NCBI GenBank assembly: GCA_030684575.1
Contig: JAUXVD010000008.1
Span: forward strand, 620,001-684,000
Length of the DNA: 64,000 nucleotides
Reading direction: 5' to 3'
DNA from: Nitrospirota bacterium
GTDB taxonomy: Bacteria; Nitrospirota; Nitrospiria; Nitrospirales; Nitrospiraceae
This document shows, piece after piece, positions 33,824 to 42,008 of this stretch; the stretch's first letter is position 1; each line of letters opens with the position of its first letter. Made by a program: the position numbers and the translations under genes. The notes under the pieces were generated by a model that saw nothing but the letters and a program-made list of their open reading frames with translations, searched no databases and had not been told where the DNA came from.

Positions 33824-34498
33824 ATGATGACTCGCCTGGTCCTGCTCGTGATGGTGCTGCTCTGCGCGGATGTGCTGCTCGGTCTGTCGGGAGCGGTCAC
33901 GGAATCGGATCGCATTCCAGTTGAAGACTACGCGCTCTACGATCAGGTGGTGACGCGCACGTTTCTCACGTCAGCTACGCAGTTGGTCGTGATCGAGCGC
34001 CTGACGAGGCTTCGTCTCTCTCCGGATCAGGAGGAGCCGACGACGATCGGCGCCTTTCAGGAGCAGGAGTATTTCGAGGGCGAACTGCCGGCGGATTTGA
34101 TCCGGGCTTTCATCTCGGTCAATCGGGCATCCAGCCGGCTCGAAGGGCGATTTCACTTTGGGGTCGGCTATCGGTTTGCCACGGGGGATCAGATCGAAGA
34201 ACCTGAAGTGTCGTTGGCCCGTCCCGTGACAGTGGCCCATGCCAGATCGGTCCAAGCCTTGCCGCGGTTGGAGCGCCTGGCCTTTTCTCGCGTGGCGCGA
34301 AACGTCCGCAACGATCAGGCCTTGCAGTATGTCGAAATCCTGCGCCCCGATGGCACCGGAGCGGGATTTCTCGTGTGGTTCCGCCGTCAAGGACAAACCT
34401 GGAGGTTGTTCGATACCGCCGTCGCGTGGACCATCCAGATTGAGGAAGAGAACGAGCAAGAGCAAGAGCCGGAAGGCGAACCGAACCTTGCGCCCTGA
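33824..34498 (+). CDS. secreted protein of unknown function
   Basis: This protein of about 224 residues starts MMTRLVLLVMVLLCADVLLG, a signal peptide. The mature region contains DYALYDQVVTRTFLTSATQL, acidic and basic helices, and a C-terminal VAWTIQIEEENEQEQEPEGE that is very acidic. No family is recognised. The ATG at 33824 is preferred over an upstream in-frame start because it places the hydrophobic core at the N terminus. It is upstream of an MBL-fold hydrolase, with a small intergenic gap. Confidence 0.65.
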   Translation: MMTRLVLLVMVLLCADVLLGLSGAVTESDRIPVEDYALYDQVVTRTFLTSATQLVVIERLTRLRLSPDQEEPTTIGAFQEQEYFEGELPADLIRAFISVNRASSRLEGRFHFGVGYRFATGDQIEEPEVSLARPVTVAHARSVQALPRLERLAFSRVARNVRNDQALQYVEILRPDGTGAGFLVWFRRQGQTWRLFDTAVAWTIQIEEENEQEQEPEGEPNLAP

Positions 34499-34523
34499 GG
34501 GGCGAGAACGAGAGCATGCGACG

Positions 34524-35165
34524 ATGATTCCGCCGATGATCCGAAAAACATTTTCCGTCCCGCCTCTCGGCTGCAATTGCTCCATCATTGGCGATCCGGT
34601 GACGAAACAGGCGATCGTCGTCGATCCCGGCGGCGCGCATGAACGAATCTTGCGCGAGGTGCAGCAGCTCGGTCTAACGGTCACGCATATTCTCCACACC
34701 CATGCCCATTTCGACCATTTTCTCGCATCCGGAGAAATGAAGAAGGCGACGGGGGCGGCGATCTGCCTGCATCAGGACGATCTTGAGCTCTGGAAGAATC
34801 TTGAAATACAATGTCAGATGTTCGGCGTGGCCTATGTGCCGGTTCCGCTGCCGGATTATTGGATCAAGGATGAAGAGAAGCTGTTGGTCGGCCAGATGTC
34901 TGCGGTCGCCATCCATACGCCGGGCCACACGCCCGGCTCCATGAGTTTTCATTTCCCGAACGACAACATGGTTGTCGCCGGCGACACGCTCTTCCGCGGC
35001 AGCATCGGGCGGACTGATCTCTGGGGCGGGAATTTCGATGCCATCGAGCAATCGATTCGAGAACGGCTCTATACCCTGGCTGACACCACGAGGGTGGTGA
35101 CGGGGCATGGACCGGAAACTGAGATCGGAGTGGAAAAAGAGACGAATCAGTTTTTCCGTCTTTAG
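34524..35165 (+). CDS. MBL-fold metallo-hydrolase (glyoxalase II-like)
   Basis: This 213-residue cytoplasmic protein belongs to the metallo-beta-lactamase superfamily. The metal-binding motif is THAHFDHFLASG (HxHxDH), followed by AIHTPGHTPGSMSFH with the third His, a later AGDTLFRGSIGRTDL with the bridging Asp, and VVTGHGPETEIGVEK with the final His. It resembles glyoxalase II-type thioester hydrolases. Substrate is not defined. The ATG at 34524 is chosen over a longer upstream frame that overlaps the preceding gene. The stop codon TAG is 1 bp before repeat copy F. Confidence 0.88.
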   Translation: MIPPMIRKTFSVPPLGCNCSIIGDPVTKQAIVVDPGGAHERILREVQQLGLTVTHILHTHAHFDHFLASGEMKKATGAAICLHQDDLELWKNLEIQCQMFGVAYVPVPLPDYWIKDEEKLLVGQMSAVAIHTPGHTPGSMSFHFPNDNMVVAGDTLFRGSIGRTDLWGGNFDAIEQSIRERLYTLADTTRVVTGHGPETEIGVEKETNQFFRL

Positions 35166-35291
35166 TAGAACGCTGAAAAGTCCTGCCAGCTTCGTTCTCG
35201 GCTCATCGAAATCCTCAACGTGCCACTGAGGGTACGCCTCCGGTTTCGATTCACCTGCGGCCTCGCTGGACAGGATTTTTGAGCGTTCTAC
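35165..35291. repeat. structured intergenic repeat, copy F
   Basis: The outer stem GTAGAACGCT / AGCGTTCTAC starts at the last base of the MBL stop codon. Arms AAAAGTCCTGCCAGC / GCTGGACAGGATTTTT and core CCTCAACGTGCCACTGAGG then GTACGCCTCCGG are present. In the inner arms, a GTCC / GGAC pair is extended by TG / CA, again keeping complementarity. Confidence 0.78.
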
Positions 35292-35353
35292 GGGAGAGCT
35301 TTTCTTCTTGGGCCGCATCTGCGGCTCACCGAAGGCGAGAGACTTGTGAGGAA

Positions 35354-35650
35354 CTATTCTTTTTCCATCCTGATGCGAAGCCGTTCGAGGCGTTTCTGGG
35401 TGGATTGTTTGATGAAAGTCATGTTCTCCGCGAGGTGTTGTTGGGCGTTGATTTTGCCTTCCTCGCGCCGCTTCAGTTGGGCCAGTCCAAACTGTGAGAT
35501 CGAGGGGCCGTCCTCCTGGTTCAACTCTTTCCAGACCGCTGCACATGTGGTCTGCTTGGTCGAGGGATATTTGTCGCAGGGCGGGTCGACAGCCCATGCG
35601 CTGCTCCAACTCACTCCCAGGAGCATTACAGCCAACAGCAGTGCAGTCAT
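35354..35650 (-). CDS. small secreted protein of unknown function
   Basis: This 98-residue protein has a signal peptide (ALLLAVMLLGVSWSSAWA) and a mature portion of about 80 residues starting VDPPCDKYPSTKQTTC, with two Cys that may form a disulfide. The C-terminal half is a basic amphipathic helix (KQSTQKRLERLRIRMEKE). No domain is recognised. It lies between repeat F and a methyltransferase on the opposite strand. Confidence 0.65.
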   Translation of the reverse strand: MTALLLAVMLLGVSWSSAWAVDPPCDKYPSTKQTTCAAVWKELNQEDGPSISQFGLAQLKRREEGKINAQQHLAENMTFIKQSTQKRLERLRIRMEKE

Positions 35651-35672
35651 CGTCTGTGTCCTCGCGATATAA

Positions 35673-36320
35673 ATGGATCTTCGCAGCTCGCCTCACGATA
35701 GCACAACGCAACTGGTCTTGCAGACGATCGCCGCCTATGAACGGTCCGCAACGGACTGTCTTGCCCGGTGGAGCAAACGACGGCATCGACAACCGCCGTT
35801 ACTGGCCGATTGGCTGGCGCATCTGCCTGTCGGTGCGAGATTGCTGGATCTCGGTTGTGGGGGCGGGCAGGATGCAGGCGAGCTTCGGAAGCGTGGGTAC
35901 CGCGTTGTGGGGTTGGATCGTACCAGGGCGTTGCTCGCAGCGGGACGATGCCGAGATCCTTCGTTGCCGTTGGTCCTGGCCGATCTCCGTCAGCTCCCAT
36001 TTCAAGCCATGTCGTTCGATGGCCTCTGGGCTGCCGCTTCGCTGATGCACCTTCCGAAACCGGTTGCACGGCTGGTCCTGACCGATCTGTGCAGGCATGT
36101 TCGTCCAGGCGGCTTCTTGGCCGCGACGGTGACCTATGGCATGAAGAGCGGCATCGTAACGGATGGATGGGTTCCCGGTCGCTATTTCGCTCGTTGGAAG
36201 AAGGACGAACTCGCTCGTGCGATTCGCCGAGCCGGATGGGAAATTCTTGAATTGCGGGTGGTGACGAACTGCGAGCGTAAGGGCCGGTGGCTGAATCTCC
36301 TTGCGCAGAGACTAGGCTAG
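35673..36320 (+). CDS. class I SAM-dependent methyltransferase
   Basis: This 215-residue enzyme has motif I ARLLDLGCGGGQDAGEL near residue 53, motif II with the acidic VVGLDRT that binds the ribose of SAM, and post-motif FDGLWAAASLMHLP. The fold is a UbiE/Methyltransf_11-type Rossmann fold. Its substrate cannot be deduced. The first 20 residues may precede the core fold. It is divergent from the secreted small protein with only a 22-bp gap. No operon partner is evident. Confidence 0.85.
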   Translation: MDLRSSPHDSTTQLVLQTIAAYERSATDCLARWSKRRHRQPPLLADWLAHLPVGARLLDLGCGGGQDAGELRKRGYRVVGLDRTRALLAAGRCRDPSLPLVLADLRQLPFQAMSFDGLWAAASLMHLPKPVARLVLTDLCRHVRPGGFLAATVTYGMKSGIVTDGWVPGRYFARWKKDELARAIRRAGWEILELRVVTNCERKGRWLNLLAQRLG

Positions 36321-36329
36321 CTCGGTCGG

Positions 36330-36749
36330 CTATTTCGATGTGGATGGCGCAGATTCTGCACGGCGTTCAAGCGTCAGATAGATCTTGTCGTCGAAGGTAT
36401 AGTAGCCGCCCTGGTCGATGTCGTTCATGATGCAAATGGGTGAAAAGAAAATAAAGCAGCCGAAGATGTCGCCGAGGACCCACCAGGACCAGGTGCGATC
36501 GATTTTGAACGAGGTCGGTTCATAGCCCTCCTTGTTCACCTGCGCGAGGTGGTTGCCTTTGCGGCTGAGCGTGACGGTGCCTGGCGCGGTGAGGTGCAGA
36601 TAGTCGTCGATAACGACGGTGGTTTCCGGCGGGTTGGTGAAAATGGTGACGGACTGCTTGTCGGAATGCATCCAGGTTCCGCAGCCCGAGAGCCCTCCGA
36701 TGAGGGCGCAGAGGACGAGCCCACCGTGCCACCGTTTGCCGTGCCGCAT
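36330..36749 (-). CDS. lipoprotein with PEGA-like domain
   Basis: This 139-residue protein begins with a signal (LVLCALIGGLSGCG, lipobox LSGC). The segment VTIFTNPPETTVVIDDYLHL followed by APGTVTLSRKGNHLAQVNKE resembles a PEGA-type beta domain (PxxxxVxIDG...TP). A hydrophobic stretch WWVLGDIFGCFIFFSPICIM near residue 90 suggests either a membrane hairpin or a buried strand. The domain often occurs in cell-surface proteins. The gene lies 4 bp after the trpS stop codon on the same strand and may be co-transcribed with it. Confidence 0.72.
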   Translation of the reverse strand: MRHGKRWHGGLVLCALIGGLSGCGTWMHSDKQSVTIFTNPPETTVVIDDYLHLTAPGTVTLSRKGNHLAQVNKEGYEPTSFKIDRTWSWWVLGDIFGCFIFFSPICIMNDIDQGGYYTFDDKIYLTLERRAESAPSTSK

Positions 36750-36752
36750 CGT

Positions 36753-37751
36753 TCACCCCATTGAAATGTTCATCGCTTCGTTCACGTCGTGGAGGGTTGC
36801 TTTGGCGACTTCGCCGGCCTTGCGGCTGCCCTCGGTCACGATGTCGTTCAGATATGCGGGATCTTTGCTCAGGACCGCCCGCGCGTCCCACATCGGCGTC
36901 ATCCGTTCCACGACTCGATCGGCCACAAGCTTCTTGCAGTCGATGCAGCCGATGGCAGCGGTCCGGCATTCCGTATTAATCTGCTCCTGAATCATCGGCA
37001 ATGAAAATATTTTGTGAAAATCGTACACGGGGCAGAGGTCCGGGTTTCCTGGGTCATGGCGCCGGACACGAGCGGGATCGGTGACCATCGTCTTGAGTTT
37101 TTGGCGCACGACCGGTTCGGTGTCGGAGAGATTGATCGTGTTGCCGTAGCTCTTGCTCATCTTCCGGCCGTCCGTGCCGAGCACTTTCGGATACTTGGTC
37201 AGTTGTTCCATGGGTTCCGGGAACACCGGTTTGTAGAGGCCGTTGAAGCGGCGGGCCAGCTCTCTGGTGAGTTCCAAATGCGGGAGTTGGTCTTTCCCTA
37301 CCGGTACGAAATCGGGCTTGTAGAGGAGGATATCCGCGGCTTGCAGGACCGGATAGCCGAGAAATCCGTAGGTGGTCATGTCGCGATCTTTAATCTCTTC
37401 CTGCTTTTCCTTGTAGGTCGGGTTTCGCTCCAGCCAGGAGACGGGCGTCATCATCGAAAGTAAAAGATGCAGCACTGCATGTTCCGGAATCCTCGATTGC
37501 ACGAAGACCGTCGCTTTCGCAGGATCGATGCCCGCGGCCAGCCAGTCGATCAATAACTCCCGGACGAATTCACGGATGCGACTGGTGTCGGCATAGTTCG
37601 ACGAGAGGGCATGCCAGTCTGCGACGAAGAAATAGCATTGGTAGTCGTTCTGAAGGCCTTTCCAGTTCTCCAACGCGCCGAGATAGTTGCCGAGATGGAG
37701 CAGCCCGCTCGGCTGCATGCCGCTGAGGACTCGTTTCTTGGGTGACGTCAT
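36753..37751 (-). CDS. trpS: tryptophanyl-tRNA synthetase
   Basis: This 332-residue class I synthetase charges tRNA-Trp. The HIGH-type motif is in MQPSGLLHLGNYLGALENW near residue 13, and the KMSKS motif is DGRKMSKSYGNTINL near residue 195. The central segments (QAADILLYKPDFVPVGKDQL) match bacterial TrpRS. Length is normal. The start overlaps the stop of the upstream M50 protease gene by 4 bp (ATGA), and a lipoprotein gene follows it. Confidence 0.95.
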   Translation of the reverse strand: MTSPKKRVLSGMQPSGLLHLGNYLGALENWKGLQNDYQCYFFVADWHALSSNYADTSRIREFVRELLIDWLAAGIDPAKATVFVQSRIPEHAVLHLLLSMMTPVSWLERNPTYKEKQEEIKDRDMTTYGFLGYPVLQAADILLYKPDFVPVGKDQLPHLELTRELARRFNGLYKPVFPEPMEQLTKYPKVLGTDGRKMSKSYGNTINLSDTEPVVRQKLKTMVTDPARVRRHDPGNPDLCPVYDFHKIFSLPMIQEQINTECRTAAIGCIDCKKLVADRVVERMTPMWDARAVLSKDPAYLNDIVTEGSRKAGEVAKATLHDVNEAMNISMG

Positions 37752-38491
37752 GGTGTATTTCCTGTGCCGAGACCGACGGCGGTGGAGAGAATCGTGTTGG
37801 ACAGACTATTGGTCAAGGTGCCGGTGACGGTATGGATCAGGTGGATTTGTGGATCCAAGATGATCAATCCCATCAGGATGAACATGCCATAGGGCTCCGC
37901 GCGCATGAGGGCCATCGCTGCCGTGGGCGGGAGCAGACTGGTGAGAATCCTTCCGCCATCCAGGGGCGGCAGCGGCAACAAGTTGAAGAGCATCAAGAGC
38001 ACGTTAATCAAGACGGAGTAGACTGCCATCACGGCGATAGGCAGTAGCAGTTTGCCGCGCCACGTGTCCGGCGAACTGGCCTCTCCCGACGCGGCCCAGT
38101 AGTCTCCGACTGTGGGCTCGATCGACAGGAGGATGGCGAAGAGCAGGGCGCTCACGATGGCCAGCGCGAGATTCATGGCCGGGCCTGCGGCTGCGACGAG
38201 TGCCATATCGCGACGTGGTTGATGCATGCAGCGAGGGTCGACGGGGACCGGTTTGGCCCACCCGAGGAAGAAGCCTCCCGGTATGGCCAGGCAGATCAGC
38301 GGCAGGATGATAGTGCCGAATGGGTCGATATGTGCCAGCGGATTCATCGTGAGCCGGCCTTGGAGTTTGGCGGTTGAATCCCCGCAGCGATAGGCGACCC
38401 AGCCATGGGCATATTCATGCAAGACCATGGCAAGGAGGAGCGGGAGGCCCATGTACGAAAGCGTGTGGAGGATTTGCGGTAAAGAATTCAT
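37748..38491 (-). CDS. site-2 protease family membrane metalloprotease (M50)
   Basis: This 247-residue membrane protein has the HExxH-type motif MVLHEYAHGWVAYRCGD near residue 23 and the second metal-site segment NLLPLPPLDGGRILTSL near residue 165, characteristic of the small M50 (SpoIVFB-like) group that lacks PDZ domains. Several hydrophobic segments surround the active site. Such proteases cut transmembrane substrates. A substrate is not known here. It overlaps trpS by 4 bp, so the two are translationally coupled. Confidence 0.9.
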   Translation of the reverse strand: MNSLPQILHTLSYMGLPLLLAMVLHEYAHGWVAYRCGDSTAKLQGRLTMNPLAHIDPFGTIILPLICLAIPGGFFLGWAKPVPVDPRCMHQPRRDMALVAAAGPAMNLALAIVSALLFAILLSIEPTVGDYWAASGEASSPDTWRGKLLLPIAVMAVYSVLINVLLMLFNLLPLPPLDGGRILTSLLPPTAAMALMRAEPYGMFILMGLIILDPQIHLIHTVTGTLTNSLSNTILSTAVGLGTGNTP

Positions 38492-38505
38492 CGGATAGGG
38501 CTTTC

Positions 38506-40485
38506 TCAGTTTACCTGAAGAAATCGGCCTCGTTTGACTTGCATGAGGAAGAGCGGTCGATTCAAGGTCCCGTCCGGTCCAAACGCGGCTGGACCTGTGA
38601 GGGACGCGAGGTCCGGTTGGGTCAACAGTTGATCGCGGACGGCTTCGCCGGAGGTTGCGCCTTTTCGGATGGCGTCGATCACGAGTTTTGCGGCGTCATA
38701 GCCCTGTGCGGCGAAGAGGGTCGGGCTGGTTTGAAATCGTTTCTTGTATCGTTCGACAAAATCCTGCACCCCGGCGTTGGGGCTATCCACAAAGAAGCCG
38801 TCGACGAACACGGCACCGTCGATCGATGAATCGGCCGTGCGGGCGAAGTCCGGCGAGTTCCATCCATTGGTGCCGAGGAAGGGCACTTTCATGTCGTGGA
38901 AGTTGATCTGGGCCGCGATAAGCCCGGCGTCGGCTGCACGGCCAGGAATAAAGACCGCATCGAAGCCTGGCGTGTAGAGAATCCTCCTGTCCATCTTGGT
39001 CAGTTTTCCGGTCAGCTTGGTCTGATCCACCGGCACGGACAAACCATACCGTTTGAGATCTTCGGCTTTCATGCGCTTGAGCTGCGCACTCACGTCGGCC
39101 TCGCCCTCTTTGTAGGATTCGATGGCGATTACCTCCCCTTCATGCTGGCGTACCTCTTGGGCGAACAGTCTGGCCAATTCGCGGCCGTAGGCCGTATCGG
39201 GATGCAGGATGCAGAATCGCCGGAAGCCTTGTTCCCCGATGGCATAGGCCGCGATGCGTTTGGCTTGGAGCTGATACGTGAGCGAGGTGCTGAAGACATA
39301 GGAGCCGAGCCGCCTGACGTTGGGGACGGTCGCTGTCGGCGTGATCAGCGGGGTATGGGCTCGTCCGGCCAGTTCAGCCATGACTGGTAAATGTTTGGAC
39401 AAGAGCGGGCCGATGACGGCGAGGAGGCGATTGTTGCTCAGGAGTCCGGAAAAATCGTCTAGAAATGACGCGCGATCGGATTCAGAATCCTTGACGATGA
39501 GACCGATCGAAGGGACGCCGGCCTTGTCTTTATGCGCTTCCATGGCCAGCTGAATGCCGTTGAGAGTTTCGGTGGCAAAGGGAGCGAGTTTTCCCGAGAG
39601 CGGCAACACCGAGGCGATGAAGAACTGATGGGCCATGAGTTTGGCTTGGAGCGTCGTGAGCAGCTCTGAGGTGCCGGCCGCCTGCGGGTGTGTCGGGAAG
39701 CTGGAAAGAAATTGCTGGATTTGCCGGACGGCCTGGTGTTCTTCGCCTCGGCCGATATAGACCTCGATGAGGCGGAGCGAGGCGAGATCGCCGGGAAAGC
39801 TGCGAGGGAAGGTTTCCCGGATTCGTTCGAGAGGCTTGCGGTCCGTTGTTTCGTTGACGAACTCGCGGATACGCGTCCTCGCGTCTTCCGCTTGGTCCTC
39901 GGTGCCCAACGCCATTTCATCGAGCCAGGCCTGGATGGCATGGATGGTGTCTTTTTTTTGCGCGTAGAAATCTCCACTCAGGCGCAGGGCTTCGCGTCTG
40001 GTGACGTCATCTTTTGAGAGGGTGCGGAGACTGGTCAGAATGGGGAGCGCCAGGTCGAGGTTGCCCATTGCCGCATGGGTGCGGGCCTGCAGGATCTTGC
40101 CGCGGTCTGAGACCTCGGACTCAGGAAACTCCGTCTGTAGTTGCTGCAAGTATTTGAGGGCCTCACCATACTGTTGCGACCCATAGAGGGCTGCGCCGAG
40201 CAGGAGATAGGTATCGTCGAGCAGGTCGGGTTTCGGAGCGGTCGTCAGGAAACGACGAAGGAGGGTGATGGCTTCCTCCGCCCGTTCTGTATCGATCAGG
40301 CGTTTCGCTTGGGTCAGGGTCGGATGGCTCGCTGTGGCCGGTGTTCCCGTTTGGGCATGGACCGCAGGGCTAAATGCGAACCCTATTGGCCAGAGTAGGA
40401 CGCAGGCAAGGGCGAGCGCCGGACACCGGCATGCCAAGAGGGGCGAGATGCGCTGTGGGGGCGTCGCGATCAACGGGCGGGCCAT
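38506..40485 (-). CDS. LpoA-like protein: TPR domain plus periplasmic ligand-binding domain
   Basis: This 659-residue protein has a signal (LALACVLLWPIGFAFS), then about 220 residues of TPR-like helices (AKRLIDTERAEEAITLLRRF, YGEALKYLQQLQTEF), and from about residue 265 a Leu/Ile/Val-binding-type domain (FIASVLPLSGKLAPFATETL, AVIGPLLSKHLPVMAEL). This N-TPR plus periplasmic-binding layout is the one described for LpoA activators of penicillin-binding proteins, though also found in other families. No lipobox is visible, so it may be periplasmic rather than lipid-anchored. It precedes the M50 gene by 14 bp on the same strand. Confidence 0.75.
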   Translation of the reverse strand: MARPLIATPPQRISPLLACRCPALALACVLLWPIGFAFSPAVHAQTGTPATASHPTLTQAKRLIDTERAEEAITLLRRFLTTAPKPDLLDDTYLLLGAALYGSQQYGEALKYLQQLQTEFPESEVSDRGKILQARTHAAMGNLDLALPILTSLRTLSKDDVTRREALRLSGDFYAQKKDTIHAIQAWLDEMALGTEDQAEDARTRIREFVNETTDRKPLERIRETFPRSFPGDLASLRLIEVYIGRGEEHQAVRQIQQFLSSFPTHPQAAGTSELLTTLQAKLMAHQFFIASVLPLSGKLAPFATETLNGIQLAMEAHKDKAGVPSIGLIVKDSESDRASFLDDFSGLLSNNRLLAVIGPLLSKHLPVMAELAGRAHTPLITPTATVPNVRRLGSYVFSTSLTYQLQAKRIAAYAIGEQGFRRFCILHPDTAYGRELARLFAQEVRQHEGEVIAIESYKEGEADVSAQLKRMKAEDLKRYGLSVPVDQTKLTGKLTKMDRRILYTPGFDAVFIPGRAADAGLIAAQINFHDMKVPFLGTNGWNSPDFARTADSSIDGAVFVDGFFVDSPNAGVQDFVERYKKRFQTSPTLFAAQGYDAAKLVIDAIRKGATSGEAVRDQLLTQPDLASLTGPAAFGPDGTLNRPLFLMQVKRGRFLQVN

Positions 40486-40612
40486 GGGCTCCTAGAGGGG
40501 GTAACGGACTTGTAGCACACAGGTGACTACTATCGGAAACCTTGTGGGGGTGTCAAGGTAAGTCCTCTATGGCTCGTTGTGTTCATGCGCGTGATTGGCT
40601 ATCATCGAACCG

Positions 40613-41530
40613 ATGATGTTGGCCCCGCTGGTCGAGCGATATTTGCGCCATCTTCGAGTAGAAGGTGGTCTCTCCGTCAACACGATCGAAGCCTACCGAC
40701 GCGACCTGAGTAAGTTCCATGCGTATGTGCATCGCACCGGCGCCGTAGGGCTACAACCGCTTACGCCGGCGATGTTGACGGGATTTCTTCGTTCGTTACA
40801 GGAGGCCCGATTGTCTCGTGCCTCCTCCGTCCGCTGTCTGTCGGCAATCCGCGGATGGTTCCGGTTTCTGGTGCAGGAACGAATGATTGAGGACCGTCCT
40901 GCCATCAGTTTGCCCGCGATCACTCGCGGCGTGCGTCTGCCCAAAACTCTGACGCAGCAGGATGTCACCGCGTTATTGGATCTGGCCGCAATCCCTACTC
41001 TTGAAGACCGGCGTGATCGTGCGATGGTGGAGTTGCTCTATGCGACAGGGCTGCGCGTATCTGAATTGGTGACGGCTGAAGTCGCACAGGTGAATCTTGA
41101 TGTCGGCTATCTCCGGGTCACGGGCAAGGGGTCGAAGCAGCGTTTGGTGCCGATGGGAGAAGGGGCCAGGCAATTGCTGCAGGAGTATGTGGGGGCAGCG
41201 CGGCCGCAGCTCCTCAAGCAACGGACTTCGCGGTATCTGTTTGTCTCAAGACGTGGGGGGCCGCTGACGCGGCAAGGGTTTTGGAAACTACTACGAGGGC
41301 GTGCGCAGCGAGCAGGGATCACCCAGGTGATTTCACCGCACATGTTGCGGCATTCGTTTGCCACGCATCTGCTCGAAGGCGGGGCCGATCTTCGTTCCGT
41401 GCAGGTCATGCTCGGCCATGCCAATATCGTGACCACGCAGATTTATACACATGTCGAACGGGGACGTCTGAAGCGGGTGCATGACACCTGTTTTCCTCGG
41501 ACGAGCCGGAGGCCTGGACAGAAAAGATAA
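40613..41530 (+). CDS. xerD: Xer-type tyrosine recombinase
   Basis: This protein of about 305 residues has an N-terminal SAM-like DNA-binding domain (LRHLRVEGGLSVNTIEAYRR) and a C-terminal catalytic domain. Catalytic residues appear in order: Arg in YATGLRVSELV, Lys in VTGKGSKQRLVPMG, HxxR in SPHMLRHSFATHLLEGG, His in MLGHANIV and Tyr in TTQIYTHVERGRLKRVH. Xer recombinases resolve chromosome dimers at dif with FtsK. The C-terminal region resembles XerD more than XerC, but this is judged by eye. The frame extends upstream to a TTG; the ATG at 40613 or 40616 is more likely the start. Confidence 0.85.
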   Translation: MMLAPLVERYLRHLRVEGGLSVNTIEAYRRDLSKFHAYVHRTGAVGLQPLTPAMLTGFLRSLQEARLSRASSVRCLSAIRGWFRFLVQERMIEDRPAISLPAITRGVRLPKTLTQQDVTALLDLAAIPTLEDRRDRAMVELLYATGLRVSELVTAEVAQVNLDVGYLRVTGKGSKQRLVPMGEGARQLLQEYVGAARPQLLKQRTSRYLFVSRRGGPLTRQGFWKLLRGRAQRAGITQVISPHMLRHSFATHLLEGGADLRSVQVMLGHANIVTTQIYTHVERGRLKRVHDTCFPRTSRRPGQKR

Positions 41531-41606
41531 CCGAGAGAAGCTTCGATTCATGGTATGGTGTGGAGCTGGTGATGGCTAAAAAATGCAAGAAGAGTGCGAG
41601 ATTCGG

Positions 41607-41635
41607 TTGACATGGGGAAGTGGACTTGGTAGCAT
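41607..41635 (+). promoter_or_regulatory. sigma-70-like promoter for tRNA-Val
   Basis: TTGACA (41607-41612) and TAGCAT (41630-41635) are separated by 17 bp, and the tRNA starts 24 bp after the -10 hexamer. Confidence 0.6.
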
Positions 41636-41659
41636 CCCGCCCAGCTTGTTAAGAAAATC

Positions 41660-41735
41660 GGGCGGATAGCTCAGTTGGCAGAGCGCCACCTTTACACGGT
41701 GGATGTCGCAGGTTCGATCCCTGTTCCGCCTACCA
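41660..41735 (+). tRNA. tRNA-Val (anticodon TAC)
   Basis: The cloverleaf is complete. The acceptor stem GGGCGGA pairs with TCCGCCT, the D-arm contains AGCTCAGTTGGCAGAGC, the anticodon stem CCACC / GGTGG encloses loop TTTACAC with anticodon TAC (41693-41695), the T-arm is CGCAGGTTCGATCCCTG, and the 3' end ACCA has an encoded CCA. A sigma-70-like promoter lies 25 bp upstream. Confidence 0.97.
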
Positions 41736-41855
41736 GGGAATTGCTGGGATAAGGGGACAGGATAGATACGATACGAAGCATTAAGAACTTCAGACGGGAC
41801 CAACCGCTAGATATCGTCTTGTCATTTACATCTTCCGCTATACGTTGAGTTTCGA

Positions 41856-41932
41856 GGGGCCGTCGTTCAGCTGGTTAGGACGCCAGATTGTCAATCTGGA
41901 GGTCGCGGGTTCAAATCCCGTCGGCCCCGCCA
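41856..41932 (+). tRNA. tRNA-Asp (anticodon GTC)
   Basis: The acceptor stem GGGGCCG pairs with CGGCCCC, the anticodon stem CCAGA / TCTGG encloses TTGTCAA with anticodon GTC (41890-41892), the T-arm is GCGGGTTCAAATCCCGT, and the 3' end GCCA has an encoded CCA. It lies about 120 bp after tRNA-Val. Confidence 0.97.
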
Positions 41933-42008
41933 ATTTTCTCCGGTGAGTGTGTGGACTTCGTAGGCAGGAGGGTGAGTACTTCCTAGAGTCGGGAAAGGTT
42001 ATCGCCGC

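Noticed and set aside
34674-35792. A 372-residue minus-strand open frame across the MBL gene and repeat F
   Set aside because: It runs antisense to the MBL hydrolase, crosses a repeat and a separate small secreted-protein gene, and shows no motifs.
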